64,000 nt of DNA, from assembly GCA_029782365.1 (NCBI GenBank), contig JAKOUW010000240.1:1-64000 (forward strand), written 5' to 3'. This DNA comes from Chloroflexota bacterium (GTDB lineage: Bacteria; Chloroflexota; Anaerolineae; Anaerolineales; UBA4823). The notes under the pieces were generated by a model. That model had not been told where the DNA came from. It was given only the letters and a program-made list of their open reading frames with translations, and ran no database searches. Shown piece after piece: positions 34,157 to 43,380 of the stretch. Made by a program: the position numbers and the translations under genes. Position 1 is the first letter of the stretch. The number at the start of each line of letters is the position of its first letter.

Positions 34157-34483
34157 ATGTACTACCGCAGAATCCGAGCCAAAGCTGGTTATGAGACTGG
34201 GCAGCGCCAAAATGCTGTGGCGCTGGGATATGACGCGGAAAAAGACTCTGCCCCGCGCGTCTTAGCCTCTGGTCAAGGGGCGGTGGCAGAGAAGATTATC
34301 GCTCTGGCTCGCCAGAATGGTATTCTGATCAAAGAAGATCCCCTGTTGGTGGCTGCCTTAGCTGTGTTAGAAGTGGACACACTCATCCCTCCTGAGCTGT
34401 ATTCGGTTGTTGCTGAGGTCTTGGCGTATGTTTATCGAGTGCAGCAGCGCCAACTGCACGTCAGTGAGCCGGAGACTAAGTAG
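34157..34483 (+). CDS. FlhB C-terminal-domain homologue (YlqH-like)
   Basis: 108 residues corresponding only to the cytoplasmic part of FlhB/EscU: RQNAVALGYDAEKDSAPRVLASGQGAVAEKI, then IKEDPLLVAALAVLEVDTLIPPELYSVVAEVLAYVY. There is no membrane part and no autocleavage NPTH motif. Such stand-alone FlhB_C proteins occur in Gram-positive-type flagellar loci and can partly replace FlhB_C in some species. It converges with the PilZ gene, overlapping by 8 nt. Confidence 0.85.
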   Translation: MYYRRIRAKAGYETGQRQNAVALGYDAEKDSAPRVLASGQGAVAEKIIALARQNGILIKEDPLLVAALAVLEVDTLIPPELYSVVAEVLAYVYRVQQRQLHVSEPETK

Positions 34484-35267
34484 CGTCTGCCTTGTGCTCT
34501 GTTTGGATTTTATACAGGACATCGTGGTAGGCCCGCATCTCTCGTAAGATTTCGGCCTGCCGGGCTGCAATAAAGCGGGCTATCATTTGCTTGGTGTTGG
34601 TGTCTGTGTTCAGCATCACGCCTAGCCTGTAATTTCCCGATTTTCTGGCCATAATATTCACCAATGTGCCTTGGATTTTAATGCTGCTCTGATTGATGGG
34701 CAGCTTAAATTCCACAGTCACTGGCGCTTTCTTGACCAGGTCAGGGTTAAATGGAAAAGCAGTCACAATCGTTATCCCCATTCCAGAAACAGAAATATCG
34801 ACAAGGGAACCGGTAAGCTTGCGACGCTCGCTGGCTAACACAATCGTTATTGGATCCTTCGGCTGGACGCGCACCGCTTCACGTGCGCCAATATTCTCAG
34901 GCGCGACGGAAAATTCACTGAGCAAAGCCATTTCTTGCACGATATCCACGGATAAAACTTTTGCGCGAATAATGGCGGGAAGCTGGTCGCTTTGAATAAA
35001 GGTGAAGCGGTCATTTTCCATGCAAACGTTCTGGTATTTGTTCACCTGAATAATGAATCCTTCTGGAATTTCTTCCACAAACCTGGCGTCGTAGCTAATT
35101 GGGATGCCCTTGTAATTATTTAACAAACGCACCAACCGCTCTGTCTTAATCAGATATTGCAGAATTTCCCGAATATCATTGGCGCCAAACATTCTCGCGA
35201 GGCTCTCCTCATTCACCAGCATATTCACATGCGCACAATTGGCGACGCTCTCAATCAATTGTGGCAT
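34476..35267 (-). CDS. PilZ-domain c-di-GMP effector
   Basis: 263 residues. An N-terminal YcgR-like beta domain (about 15-120) precedes the PilZ domain (about 128-240), which has both c-di-GMP motifs: Arg-x3-Arg at 129-133 (REAVR) and Asp-x-Ser-x2-Gly at 157-162 (DISVSG). YcgR-type proteins slow or bias the flagellar motor when c-di-GMP rises, and the location at the end of the flagellar cluster fits a flagellar brake. It is transcribed against the flagellar operon from an extended -10 promoter. Confidence 0.9.
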   Translation of the reverse strand: MPQLIESVANCAHVNMLVNEESLARMFGANDIREILQYLIKTERLVRLLNNYKGIPISYDARFVEEIPEGFIIQVNKYQNVCMENDRFTFIQSDQLPAIIRAKVLSVDIVQEMALLSEFSVAPENIGAREAVRVQPKDPITIVLASERRKLTGSLVDISVSGMGITIVTAFPFNPDLVKKAPVTVEFKLPINQSSIKIQGTLVNIMARKSGNYRLGVMLNTDTNTKQMIARFIAARQAEILREMRAYHDVLYKIQTEHKADAT

Positions 35268-35296
35268 AATAACCTTTCAGGACTTAACTGAAAATC

Positions 35297-35305
35297 ATTA
35301 TATCA
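35297..35305 (-). promoter_or_regulatory. Extended -10 promoter of the PilZ gene
   Basis: On the minus strand TGATATAAT, an exact TATAAT with the upstream TG of extended -10 promoters. It lies about 30 nt before the PilZ start; no strong -35 is visible. Confidence 0.55.
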
Positions 35306-35381
35306 AGCTATGTTTGTTTTTAGGTCATTGGGTTTTTAAAGCAATGGCGGCTTAAGTCCAAAAAGCCGTATCTCAAATCTC

Positions 35382-35410
35382 TTTACAGGTGTTCTCTTTA
35401 AAGTTATGAT
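35382..35410 (+). promoter_or_regulatory. Sigma-A-type promoter of the KAS III-like gene
   Basis: TTTACA, 17 nt, TATGAT, 28 nt before the ATG at 35439. Good match to TTGACA-N17-TATAAT. Confidence 0.65.
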
Positions 35411-35438
35411 TTTATATGCTACATGAAAGGATCGTAAG

Positions 35439-36692
35439 ATGGTCGATACAGAGATAAAAACAAGCCAGGAGAAGTCATTCTTCGAGCGGCCCACGGTGCA
35501 GAAGGATACAGTCGGCGGCATCCCCTTAGGGATGGAAGCTGTAGTTAATAAGTCCATCGGCATCGCGGGAGTATATGGCACCTGGGGCGAAAGTTACAGC
35601 AATGAGACTCTGCCGGCATTGGTAGAAAAACGGCTTGGTGGGCTGCTTCCGGAGGATGAAAAATTAAACCTGGCCGAATTGGGTTTTGTCAACCGGCACC
35701 ATGTGAATGGATTAACGTCGGAAGAAAATCGTAAACTGGAGACTGAAATCGGGGCGCGCTTCCTGCGGGCGGCTGTCCAGGCTTGCGGCTGGATTCCCGA
35801 GGAAGTGCAGGCAGTTTTATTGGGCGTCAGCGCTCCGCTGAGCCAGGATTTTACCGAATCAATCGCCCGGCAGGCAGGTATTCCGGAGGATGCTTTAAAA
35901 GTAACCGTGCATAAAGCGTGTGATAGTTCTGTTTCCAGTTTGCACCTGGCGTTGAACCCCAACCTGGATGAAAATAAACACTTGCCTTTTAACCTGGCGG
36001 AATCTTTGCGTGGCAAAAAAATCCTCGTCGGCGGGATGGAGGGATTGAGTCGGTTCATCGAACCATCCAAAGACAGCAATGCCTTGCAGTTGTTTGGCAA
36101 CGCCGTGGGGGTAATTGGCCTGATCCCCGGCCAGGCCATGCGCTTTATCGCCGGCAAGGCGCACGAGGTATTTGACGAGGAAGGTGTTTTGCAGGCACGC
36201 ATGTTATACCCTCATTCCCCGCGCTCATCCGCATCTCTCGTTGATGTCAACGTAACTGGCGAACACAGCGTCTTAATTGCCGGCTTACAGCATGAGCCTG
36301 CCGATGGATCAAATATCAAAATGGCAGGCCCAATGGGAATGGTGAAACTGTTTGTGCGCAGCGGCGTACAAGTTGTCAAAGATGTTTATACTGCCTACCA
36401 GGAACGCCTCATGGAGATGGGCCGCTCGGGCAAGACGATTGCTGTCGCCATCGTCCACCATGCCAATTACAAAATCAACAAGCTCAAAGAGAAGAATTTG
36501 CTCAAAGAAGGCATTGTACTGAATATGCCCTGGCTCTTAAGCGAATTCGGCAATGTGTCTGCGGCCTCCAATATGATTGCTTTCCTGCGTGAATTGCCCC
36601 TGCTTCAGCCAGGTGACCATATTATGGTTGATGGTTTTGGTGCCGGCACCTATTATGATACATTTGTAGTTGAGCTGGGCAGCGCTCCTTAG
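35439..36692 (+). CDS. 3-oxoacyl-ACP synthase III (FabH)-like protein
   Basis: 417 residues of thiolase fold, longer than housekeeping FabH (about 320) by an N-terminal extension and inserts. The likely catalytic triad is Cys in VHKACDSSVSSLH, His in VHHANYKIN and Asn in EFGNVSAASN, spaced as in KAS III. The C-terminus GDHIMVDGFGAGTYYDTFVV is also typical. It probably performs a decarboxylative Claisen condensation; substrate unknown (fatty acid, long-chain olefin or secondary metabolite). No other fatty-acid gene is nearby. Confidence 0.8.
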   Translation: MVDTEIKTSQEKSFFERPTVQKDTVGGIPLGMEAVVNKSIGIAGVYGTWGESYSNETLPALVEKRLGGLLPEDEKLNLAELGFVNRHHVNGLTSEENRKLETEIGARFLRAAVQACGWIPEEVQAVLLGVSAPLSQDFTESIARQAGIPEDALKVTVHKACDSSVSSLHLALNPNLDENKHLPFNLAESLRGKKILVGGMEGLSRFIEPSKDSNALQLFGNAVGVIGLIPGQAMRFIAGKAHEVFDEEGVLQARMLYPHSPRSSASLVDVNVTGEHSVLIAGLQHEPADGSNIKMAGPMGMVKLFVRSGVQVVKDVYTAYQERLMEMGRSGKTIAVAIVHHANYKINKLKEKNLLKEGIVLNMPWLLSEFGNVSAASNMIAFLRELPLLQPGDHIMVDGFGAGTYYDTFVVELGSAP

Positions 36693-36752
36693 CTCTTAAC
36701 ATTTGAGCCCGCTGCGTCGTTTTGGTCTAAAAGAAAAGGATTGTTTTATCCG

Positions 36753-37442
36753 ATGACAGGATTGGTATTAGAAGGCGGCGCAGAATTTGGTGGGTTGATG
36801 GCTTTGCCCGATCGCGAAGCGCTGACTCTGGCTGGCGGGTATGACATTCCTGTGGTGATCATCCCCACTGCGGCAGCGCCTGACCGTAATCATGAGCGCG
36901 CTGGCCACAACGGCAGGCAATGGTTTGAAGCCCTGGGAGCTCGGAAGGTGCAGGTGGCTCCATTGATCGACCAAACGAGCGCGAATGAGGAGCACGTCGT
37001 AGAAATGCTGCGCGCAGCCCGTTTGATTTACTTATTGGGTGGCTTCACTCACTACCTGGCGCAGACTCTGATTGGCAGCCTGGCCTGGCAGGCCGCCCTG
37101 GAGGCACACGCAGATGGGGCGGTTTTGGTCGGTTCCAGCGCCGGAGCAATGGTCCTGGCGCAGCATTATTTTGACCCTGGCTCGAGCAAGGTGTATGCTG
37201 GTTTGGGCCTCCTGCCGCGGGCTTGCGTTTTACCGCACCACAACACGTTTGGGAAAACGTGGGCCACCAGGCTTTCCGAATTGTTGCCAGGGGATGTTTT
37301 GGTCGGCCTGGACGAACGGACAGGGATTATCAACCCGCCAGGTGAAGACTTATGGCATGTGACCGGACAGGGAACTGCAACGCTCTATTACCAAGGTAAG
37401 CCGGCGGTTTACCAGGCCGGAGCGTCGTTTAAACTTGTTTGA
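36753..37442 (+). CDS. Peptidase S51 / cyanophycinase-like protein
   Basis: 229 residues from ATG 36753. The nucleophile elbow VGSSAGAMVLA carries the catalytic Ser, with LIYLLGGFTHYL before it and VLPHHNTFGKTW after it, the S51 (dipeptidase E / cyanophycinase) pattern. Probably an intracellular peptidase of Asp-containing or cyanophycin-type dipeptides. It converges with the response-regulator gene, the two stops being adjacent. Confidence 0.82.
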   Translation: MTGLVLEGGAEFGGLMALPDREALTLAGGYDIPVVIIPTAAAPDRNHERAGHNGRQWFEALGARKVQVAPLIDQTSANEEHVVEMLRAARLIYLLGGFTHYLAQTLIGSLAWQAALEAHADGAVLVGSSAGAMVLAQHYFDPGSSKVYAGLGLLPRACVLPHHNTFGKTWATRLSELLPGDVLVGLDERTGIINPPGEDLWHVTGQGTATLYYQGKPAVYQAGASFKLV

Positions 37443-38594
37443 TCAATGCTCCGGGTTGGCGCTGCGCACCAGAACACGCAAGGGTTCGACAACCCCGGTC
37501 GTTTGAGACATCAACACCAAATGCTCTAAGAGGGCAGGGGTTATTTCCATCCCTTTCGAGAACAGCAGTTTACCATCCAAGGTATGGACATCATCATTCA
37601 ATACCATTCCTTGTTCTAAGGCGCTTACATTGATAACCCTCATTGTCCAGGCTTCGGGTGTGATTTTCTTCAAACTCAATGCTGTTAACATTTCGGGGTT
37701 ATATACATCGGTTTTGGATTGCATTTCCATGACCGCGTCGGCGTGCGAGCAGCCGTTTTGCACCGCCTGGTCATAATCTAGAGCTACTTTGAGCAACTGC
37801 GCACCCCGTTCGATCACCTGGCGCTTGCCCGCAGGTGCGCCGGCGAAAGCACTGTATAGCCGGTTTTGGTCCTTGACCATTTCCGCAATTTGATCCAGGC
37901 GCGGGATGCTTACAAGTAATTTGTAGGCAATCATCGGATGCGAAGTGAACAGGTTTTCTTCTTCTCTTGAATGAGGCAAGTTACCAGCGAACTTTTCCAA
38001 CAGGCTGGCGGGCAGCGCCACGCACCCAACTTGGGAAAGCATGGCTGCCAGGGTGAACTGCCAGCTATTGGGCAGCTTCAAATTGGCAACCAGTTCGCCA
38101 ACGATGCGGCGGGCACGAACAGCCCGGCCGAAGGCGGTGGGATTGGCCAGGGAAAGGATATCGGTCAGCAGGTTCACGGTTTTACTGAGGGTTTTTTCGA
38201 GCAGCTCTCGCTCAGCAATCACCAGGCGGTATTGTTCGAAACCCGCCTGGAGGGCTTCAATGAGCACGGCGGGCGGGCAAGGCTTAGTCAGGAAGCGAAA
38301 AATTGCACCATTGTTTACTGCGTCGATGGCGTTCCCTAAATCGGCGTGGCCAGTGAGCAGGATGCGGACGCTGTCTGGTGAGACTGCTCTAGCGTTGGAA
38401 AGAAATTGGATGCCGTCCATTTCCGGCATGCGGAAATCGCTAACAATCACAGCAAACGGCTCACTGCGGGCAATCAGGTCGAGCGCTTCTTGGCCATTGT
38501 TGGCCGTATCGATTTCAAAGGCGCCGCGCAGCTGGCGGCGCAGGCCAGAAAGAATATTTGGCTCATCATCAACAAACAAAATTTTTTCGGTCAT
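37443..38594 (-). CDS. Response regulator with degenerate HD-type output
   Basis: 383 residues. The receiver (about 4-120) is complete: acidic VDDEP, Asp in VIVSDFRMPEMDG, and Lys in RFLTKPCPP. The output domain (about 165-330) follows the HD-GYP-like layout but the His-Asp signature is replaced (LAAMLSQVGCVALP) and no GYP motif is found, so phosphodiesterase activity is doubtful. It lies 26 nt downstream of the PAS histidine kinase and is its likely partner. Output is possibly protein-protein rather than enzymatic. Confidence 0.85.
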   Translation of the reverse strand: MTEKILFVDDEPNILSGLRRQLRGAFEIDTANNGQEALDLIARSEPFAVIVSDFRMPEMDGIQFLSNARAVSPDSVRILLTGHADLGNAIDAVNNGAIFRFLTKPCPPAVLIEALQAGFEQYRLVIAERELLEKTLSKTVNLLTDILSLANPTAFGRAVRARRIVGELVANLKLPNSWQFTLAAMLSQVGCVALPASLLEKFAGNLPHSREEENLFTSHPMIAYKLLVSIPRLDQIAEMVKDQNRLYSAFAGAPAGKRQVIERGAQLLKVALDYDQAVQNGCSHADAVMEMQSKTDVYNPEMLTALSLKKITPEAWTMRVINVSALEQGMVLNDDVHTLDGKLLFSKGMEITPALLEHLVLMSQTTGVVEPLRVLVRSANPEH

Positions 38595-38620
38595 TTTCTT
38601 TCCTTTTTACTCAGCAAGCA

Positions 38621-41065
38621 TCACTCAGGATTGGGTGAATTAGCCTGATTGACTGGCAGGCGGATGATGAAGGTGGTACCTTCCCCGATCCGGGATTCGA
38701 AACTCAGTTTTCCACCATGTTTTACCTCAACCACATTATAAGCAATTGCCAGGCCCTGGCCAGTCCCCTTGCCAACCTCTTTTGTAGTGAAAAACGGCTC
38801 GAAAATGTGCTGTCGCACATGTTCTGGTATGCCTGGACCATTGTCTTTAATCCGGATCTCTACCCAATCGTTTTCACTGCGTGTGGTGATGGTAATATTC
38901 CCTTTCTGCCCACCGCTTTTCTGAATTTTTTCACCAATGGCATGTGCGGCATTGATAATGATATTGAGAAAAACTTGGTTAATCTCACCCGGTAGACAGT
39001 AAACGCTGGGCATGTTGGGGGACAGGTCTGTTTCCACATCTGCTACGTATTTCCATTCGTTGCGCGCTACAGTGATGGTGCTTTGCAAACCCTTATTGAT
39101 ATTAAAAGCCGTCTTATGAGTCACACCAGGATGCGAAAATTCTTTCATCGAACGCACGATCTCGCTGACGCGCTGAATACCATCCAAAGACTGTTCGATG
39201 GCGAGTGGAATTTCTGAAATAAGGAACGGCAGATCAATTTTTTTGATTGCGGTTTCAATTTCATTTACCTGGACAGTCGTGGGGCGCCCAAGTTTAACCG
39301 CCTCTCCGAGCTGGGTGTACATATTGAAAACAACCATCAGATCTTGAAAACTGGTCTGCAGGAAATGTGCGTTATCACCAATATATTGGATGGGTGTGTT
39401 GATCTCATGAGCAATGCCTGCCGCAAGCTGGCCGATCGACTTGAGTTTCTGCCCCTGGGCGACTTGATTTTCCAACGCTTTCCGTTCGGTGATATCTGAT
39501 CCGAGCAGGATGAAACCGGCAATTGAATTTTCCTGATCATAAATTGGACTGATGTTGATCCCCAGGTAACCTTCTGATCCATTGGTGCGGGCGAAGCGCA
39601 TCGGGTCCAGATATTGAGGGCTGCGCTCTTTTTTGCATTTTTCAATAAAACGATCGATGGCTGCCCTGTCCCAGTTGATCGGAAGGTCTGACAGGTGTTT
39701 ACCAACTGCATGATCAGAGGAGATGCCGAGGATTCTTTGGGCTGACGGGTTCCAATGTTGGATAATCTGATCGATGGTGACCACGATCAAGATTGAGGAA
39801 AGCGAGGCAATTAATTGAGCAATTTCAGCATTGGCCTGGCGCAGTGCTTCCTCATCCATTTTGTGCTGGGTGATATCACGCCCGATGCCAATCACCCCCA
39901 GGATTTCCTGGTGAGGTCCATAGTAAGGGCTTTTGCGTGTTTCCAGCGTGATTGTCTTGCCGTTGGGGCGCAGGATCTGGTTTTCGTAGATCACAGGCTC
40001 GCGATTGGTCATCACCTGGTTATCTGTAATTTGGAATTTTTCTGCCACTTCTGCGGGGTAAAAATCGTAATCGGTATGACCAACGATCGAACGCCCGCCG
40101 CTGTGCTGGCTAAATTTTTCGAACGCCAGGTTGCAGCCAATGTAACGCCCTAGTGTGTCTTTGTAAAAGATTAAATCTGGAATGGAGTTAATTAGGCTGC
40201 GCAGGAGAAGCTGTTCGCGGGCGAGCAGATCCTCCATTTTCTTTTGCGCAGTGATGTCAATCCCGGTCACAATCACACGCTCAATGGCCTGGTCTTCGCC
40301 GGTGTAAACCTGGCTTGACCAAACGATAATGCGGCGTATTCCATCTTCATCGATCAGAAACGTTTCTTTGGAATTCACTTCCAGAAATTCTCGCAGCGTG
40401 TGGATTGTTTCGGACATGGGCCGGTCGTTCACGTCGAAATAGAGCAGGTTCCAAATGATCTCACCCTGCAGTTTTTTCCTTTCAGCCGATATGCCCACTT
40501 CGAAAGCCCGGTTGTACCGTTCGATTTTTCCGTCAGAGTCCAACATTGCAACCAGTACATTGATCGTATCCATCACCATGGCAAACAAGTTGTATTCTGT
40601 TTCCAGGCGGGCCAGGGTCTGGTTTAGCTGGCGAATACGCTGACTTGTGATTTCTTGCTGCTGCTGGTAAAGCACCAGGGCGTTCTTCTCCAGAAAGGTC
40701 AGATCGTGAAATGTGTATAAATAGCCAGCCAATTCATCTTGGTGGTTATTCCAGGCGCTCACCACCACCTCGTAGCGCCGCTGTTGATCCGAAGTGATCC
40801 AATCAATCACCAGGCGCGCCTGTCCGCCGCGGATCGAATCATCGGTAAGCTGGCTCAACCCGGGTATAAATTCTTCAATCCTGTGACCTGCCGCGCGGCT
40901 GGCAGGCGTCTCCAATAATTCCACCGCCGATTGGTTGAGGGTGACGATTAACCGATCTGGGTTGAGCAGGATAATCGGATCCGGCAGGCGGTCAAACAAA
41001 CTGGGGTGGAGCGCATGTTTTTCCATTTTTATTATTTCAGTGCTACAGATTCTACCTTGAATCAT
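38621..41065 (-). CDS. Multi-PAS sensor histidine kinase
   Basis: 814 residues. Four or more PAS/PAC modules occupy about 15-545 (for example DRLPDPIILLNPDRL, LINSIPDLIFYKDTLGRYIGC, GVIGIGRDITQHK, GFILLGSDITERK). The kinase core has HisKA His in QLAAGIAHEINTPIQ and an ATPase with NIIINAAHAIGEKI, IKDNGPGIP and GKGTGQGLAIAYN. No membrane segment is seen, so it is a cytoplasmic sensor. ATG 41065 has no good ribosome site; Met at 41026 is an alternative. Followed by its probable response regulator. Confidence 0.9.
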   Translation of the reverse strand: MIQGRICSTEIIKMEKHALHPSLFDRLPDPIILLNPDRLIVTLNQSAVELLETPASRAAGHRIEEFIPGLSQLTDDSIRGGQARLVIDWITSDQQRRYEVVVSAWNNHQDELAGYLYTFHDLTFLEKNALVLYQQQQEITSQRIRQLNQTLARLETEYNLFAMVMDTINVLVAMLDSDGKIERYNRAFEVGISAERKKLQGEIIWNLLYFDVNDRPMSETIHTLREFLEVNSKETFLIDEDGIRRIIVWSSQVYTGEDQAIERVIVTGIDITAQKKMEDLLAREQLLLRSLINSIPDLIFYKDTLGRYIGCNLAFEKFSQHSGGRSIVGHTDYDFYPAEVAEKFQITDNQVMTNREPVIYENQILRPNGKTITLETRKSPYYGPHQEILGVIGIGRDITQHKMDEEALRQANAEIAQLIASLSSILIVVTIDQIIQHWNPSAQRILGISSDHAVGKHLSDLPINWDRAAIDRFIEKCKKERSPQYLDPMRFARTNGSEGYLGINISPIYDQENSIAGFILLGSDITERKALENQVAQGQKLKSIGQLAAGIAHEINTPIQYIGDNAHFLQTSFQDLMVVFNMYTQLGEAVKLGRPTTVQVNEIETAIKKIDLPFLISEIPLAIEQSLDGIQRVSEIVRSMKEFSHPGVTHKTAFNINKGLQSTITVARNEWKYVADVETDLSPNMPSVYCLPGEINQVFLNIIINAAHAIGEKIQKSGGQKGNITITTRSENDWVEIRIKDNGPGIPEHVRQHIFEPFFTTKEVGKGTGQGLAIAYNVVEVKHGGKLSFESRIGEGTTFIIRLPVNQANSPNPE

Positions 41066-41132
41066 AAACCGGACTGCCGTTTTAGAACAGTCAGTCCGGT
41101 TTGCATATCCGTAAGTACGAACGCGATTTGAG

Positions 41133-42989
41133 TTATTCCAAAGCTTCTTTGGCTTTTTTGGTTTGTTTACCGCGCTCTTCTGTCTCTAAAATGCGTTTGC
41201 GAATGCGGTAGCTGAGTGGAGTCACTTCCAAAAGCTCATCTTCAGCCAGGTATTCGATGGATTCGTCCAGGCTCATCTGGCGAGGAGGGGTGAGGCGCAC
41301 CGTGGCATCCGCGCGCGCCGAGCGGATATTGGTCAGGTGCTTGGTTTTGCATACATTCACGGAAATGTCGGTTGGCTTGGCGTGTTCGCCGATCACCATG
41401 CCTTCATAGACATCGACCGATGGCCCGATAAATAGTATGCCGCGCTCCTCAGCATTCTTCAAGCCATATGTCGAGGCCACGCCGTTTTCCCAGGAGACGA
41501 TTGAGCCGCGCTCGCGACTTTGGATGGCGCCAGCCATTGGCAGGTAGCCGTGAAACAGGGTATTCATAATCCCCATGCCACGCGTGGCAGTGAGAAATTG
41601 GTAACGAAAACCGAGCAGGCCGCGCGTGGGAACGATATAAGCTAGGTGGACAGTGCCATCACCTGAGTCAACCATATTCATCATCTGGCCGCGCCGGCTG
41701 CCGAGCATTTCGACCACCACGCCAACTGTCTCGGGGCTGGTTTCAATATGCAGCTCTTCGAAAGGTTCGAGGATCTCGCCATTGGCGCCTTCGCGCATGA
41801 TCACTTCGGGCCGGGAAACCTGGAACTCATACCCCTCACGGCGCATCGTTTCGATCAAAATCGCCAGGTGCAGCTCGCCGCGCCCGGAAATCAGGAATGT
41901 ATCGGCAGTTTCGGTTTCGGCCACGCGTAGGGAAATGTTGGTGCGCAGCTCGTCGAACAGGCGCTCACGCAGCTTACGCGAGGTGCTCCACTTGCCTTCC
42001 CTGCCTGAAAATGGCGAAGTGTTGACGCCAAAGGTCATGCGCACTGTGGGTTCTTCGACTCGGATAGGCGGCAGTGAGACCGGGTTTTCGGGATCGGCCA
42101 GTGTCTCGCCAATTGAAATGCCCTCCAGGCCTGCCAGGGCAATGATCTCCCCGGCCTCGGCATGATCCACTTCAACACGATCTAATCCCTGGTGCACATA
42201 CAGATAGCGGGCTCTTTCGGGCAGCACCTGTCCGTCCACGGTGAGGCGCGCCAGCGCCTGGCCCGCATTGATGCGGCCGGCAAAGATACGCCCGACCGCA
42301 GTGACACCGCGGTAATCGTCATACCCCAGGGAAGTGACCAACATTTGCAGAGGCGCCTCCAGCCAGACGCGCGGCGCGGGGATATGGCGCAGAATGGCCT
42401 GGAAAAGCGGCTGCAAATCGGGGCCCAGTTCGGGCGTCAGGCCAGCCTGGGCGGTGACGGCGTTGGTATAGATCACAGGGAAATCGGTTTGGTCATCGCT
42501 GGCTCCCAGTTCGATAAACAGGTCAAATGTGTCGTTCAAAACACGCTGCGGCTCGGCATCTTTGCGGTCAACTTTGTTGACCACAACAATGGCCTTGTGT
42601 CCCATCTCGATTGCTTTTTTCAATACGAAACGAGTTTGCGGCATCGGCCCTTCGGCGGCATCCACCAGCAGCAGCACGCCATCCACCATGTTCATAACGC
42701 GCTCCACTTCACCGCCGAAATCAGCGTGCCCGGGTGTATCCACAATGTTAATCTTTACCTGCTGCTGCGTAGCGGAATCCCACAGGCTGATGGCTGTGTT
42801 CTTGGCAAGGATGGTGATGCCGCGCTCGCGTTCCAGATCATTCGAATCCATAACCCGCTCGGCTACTTGCTGGTTGTCGCGGAAGACCCGCGCCTGCTTC
42901 AGCAGGCCGTCAACCAGGGTTGTTTTGCCATGATCGACATGCGCGATAATGGCGATATTACGTAAATCGGTTCTTTCTACTGCAGACAT
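41133..42989 (-). CDS. typA: TypA/BipA ribosome-associated GTPase
   Basis: 618 residues, full length. G1 in HVDHGKTTL, G2/G3 in RGITILAKN and DTPGHADFG, and G4 NKVDRKDA, followed by EF-G-like domains and the BipA C-terminal domain. It acts as a translational GTPase in ribosome assembly and stress. Housekeeping gene in its own transcription unit. Confidence 0.96.
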   Translation of the reverse strand: MSAVERTDLRNIAIIAHVDHGKTTLVDGLLKQARVFRDNQQVAERVMDSNDLERERGITILAKNTAISLWDSATQQQVKINIVDTPGHADFGGEVERVMNMVDGVLLLVDAAEGPMPQTRFVLKKAIEMGHKAIVVVNKVDRKDAEPQRVLNDTFDLFIELGASDDQTDFPVIYTNAVTAQAGLTPELGPDLQPLFQAILRHIPAPRVWLEAPLQMLVTSLGYDDYRGVTAVGRIFAGRINAGQALARLTVDGQVLPERARYLYVHQGLDRVEVDHAEAGEIIALAGLEGISIGETLADPENPVSLPPIRVEEPTVRMTFGVNTSPFSGREGKWSTSRKLRERLFDELRTNISLRVAETETADTFLISGRGELHLAILIETMRREGYEFQVSRPEVIMREGANGEILEPFEELHIETSPETVGVVVEMLGSRRGQMMNMVDSGDGTVHLAYIVPTRGLLGFRYQFLTATRGMGIMNTLFHGYLPMAGAIQSRERGSIVSWENGVASTYGLKNAEERGILFIGPSVDVYEGMVIGEHAKPTDISVNVCKTKHLTNIRSARADATVRLTPPRQMSLDESIEYLAEDELLEVTPLSYRIRKRILETEERGKQTKKAKEALE

Positions 42990-43166
42990 GTCCTACCTTC
43001 TGGTTTGCACAATTCGGGTGCGGGCAACACTCATTCGTTCACAACAGGTAGGGGCGGTTATTCACCGCCCCACACCAATCTACAGCCCGACCCTCCGTGC
43101 GGCGCTTATCTTATCAGATATTTACATTAAGTGCAAATGCCTTAGAGTTTTTTAAGACAAAATATA

Positions 43167-43194
43167 TTGACTTTCGCCGATATTTATGTAATAC
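43167..43194 (+). promoter_or_regulatory. Promoter of a tiny transcription unit
   Basis: TTGACT, 16 nt, TAATAC. It points at the 18-codon ORF and double hairpin at 43258-43376, giving a predicted transcript of about 175 nt. Confidence 0.55.
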
Positions 43195-43274
43195 TAGTGC
43201 CATGCTGTTGGAATGGTCAACACCATCCGCAGTAGCTCACATCGCTATCCCATCGACAGGAGGTGATGCCCATT

Positions 43275-43331
43275 ATGGAAAGTAGTAGTTACAAACTCTG
43301 CGCTGCGGCATCCCTCCTTATCACTCGATAA
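43275..43331 (+). CDS. 18-residue small ORF with perfect Shine-Dalgarno
   Basis: MESSSYKLCAAASLLITR, 18 residues. It is preceded, 7 nt upstream, by AGGAGGTGAT (43258-43267), a ten-base complement to the 16S anti-Shine-Dalgarno, which is far stronger than most in this window. The ORF overlaps the left arm and loop of a hairpin (43300-43346), and the loop contains CCTCC that could pair with the GGAGG. It may be a microprotein, a leader peptide or part of a small regulatory RNA. No family recognised. Confidence 0.45.
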   Translation: MESSSYKLCAAASLLITR

Positions 43332-43346
43332 GACTTGCCGCAGCGC
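43300..43346 (+). repeat. Eleven-bp hairpin overlapping the small ORF
   Basis: Perfect arms GCGCTGCGGCA and TGCCGCAGCGC, 25-nt loop. The left arm is inside the 18-codon ORF, so translation would open it. Together with the terminator that follows it looks like a regulatory RNA structure. Confidence 0.6.
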
Positions 43347-43350
43347 GACG

Positions 43351-43380
43351 GAAGACCGCCCGAAAGGGCGGCCTTCTGGT
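43351..43380 (+). terminator. Terminator with GAAA tetraloop
   Basis: GAAG-A-CCGCCC / GGGCGG-C-CTTC stem with GAAA loop, followed by TGGTTT. It lies between the small ORF and the convergent HAD gene and may serve both strands. Confidence 0.6.
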
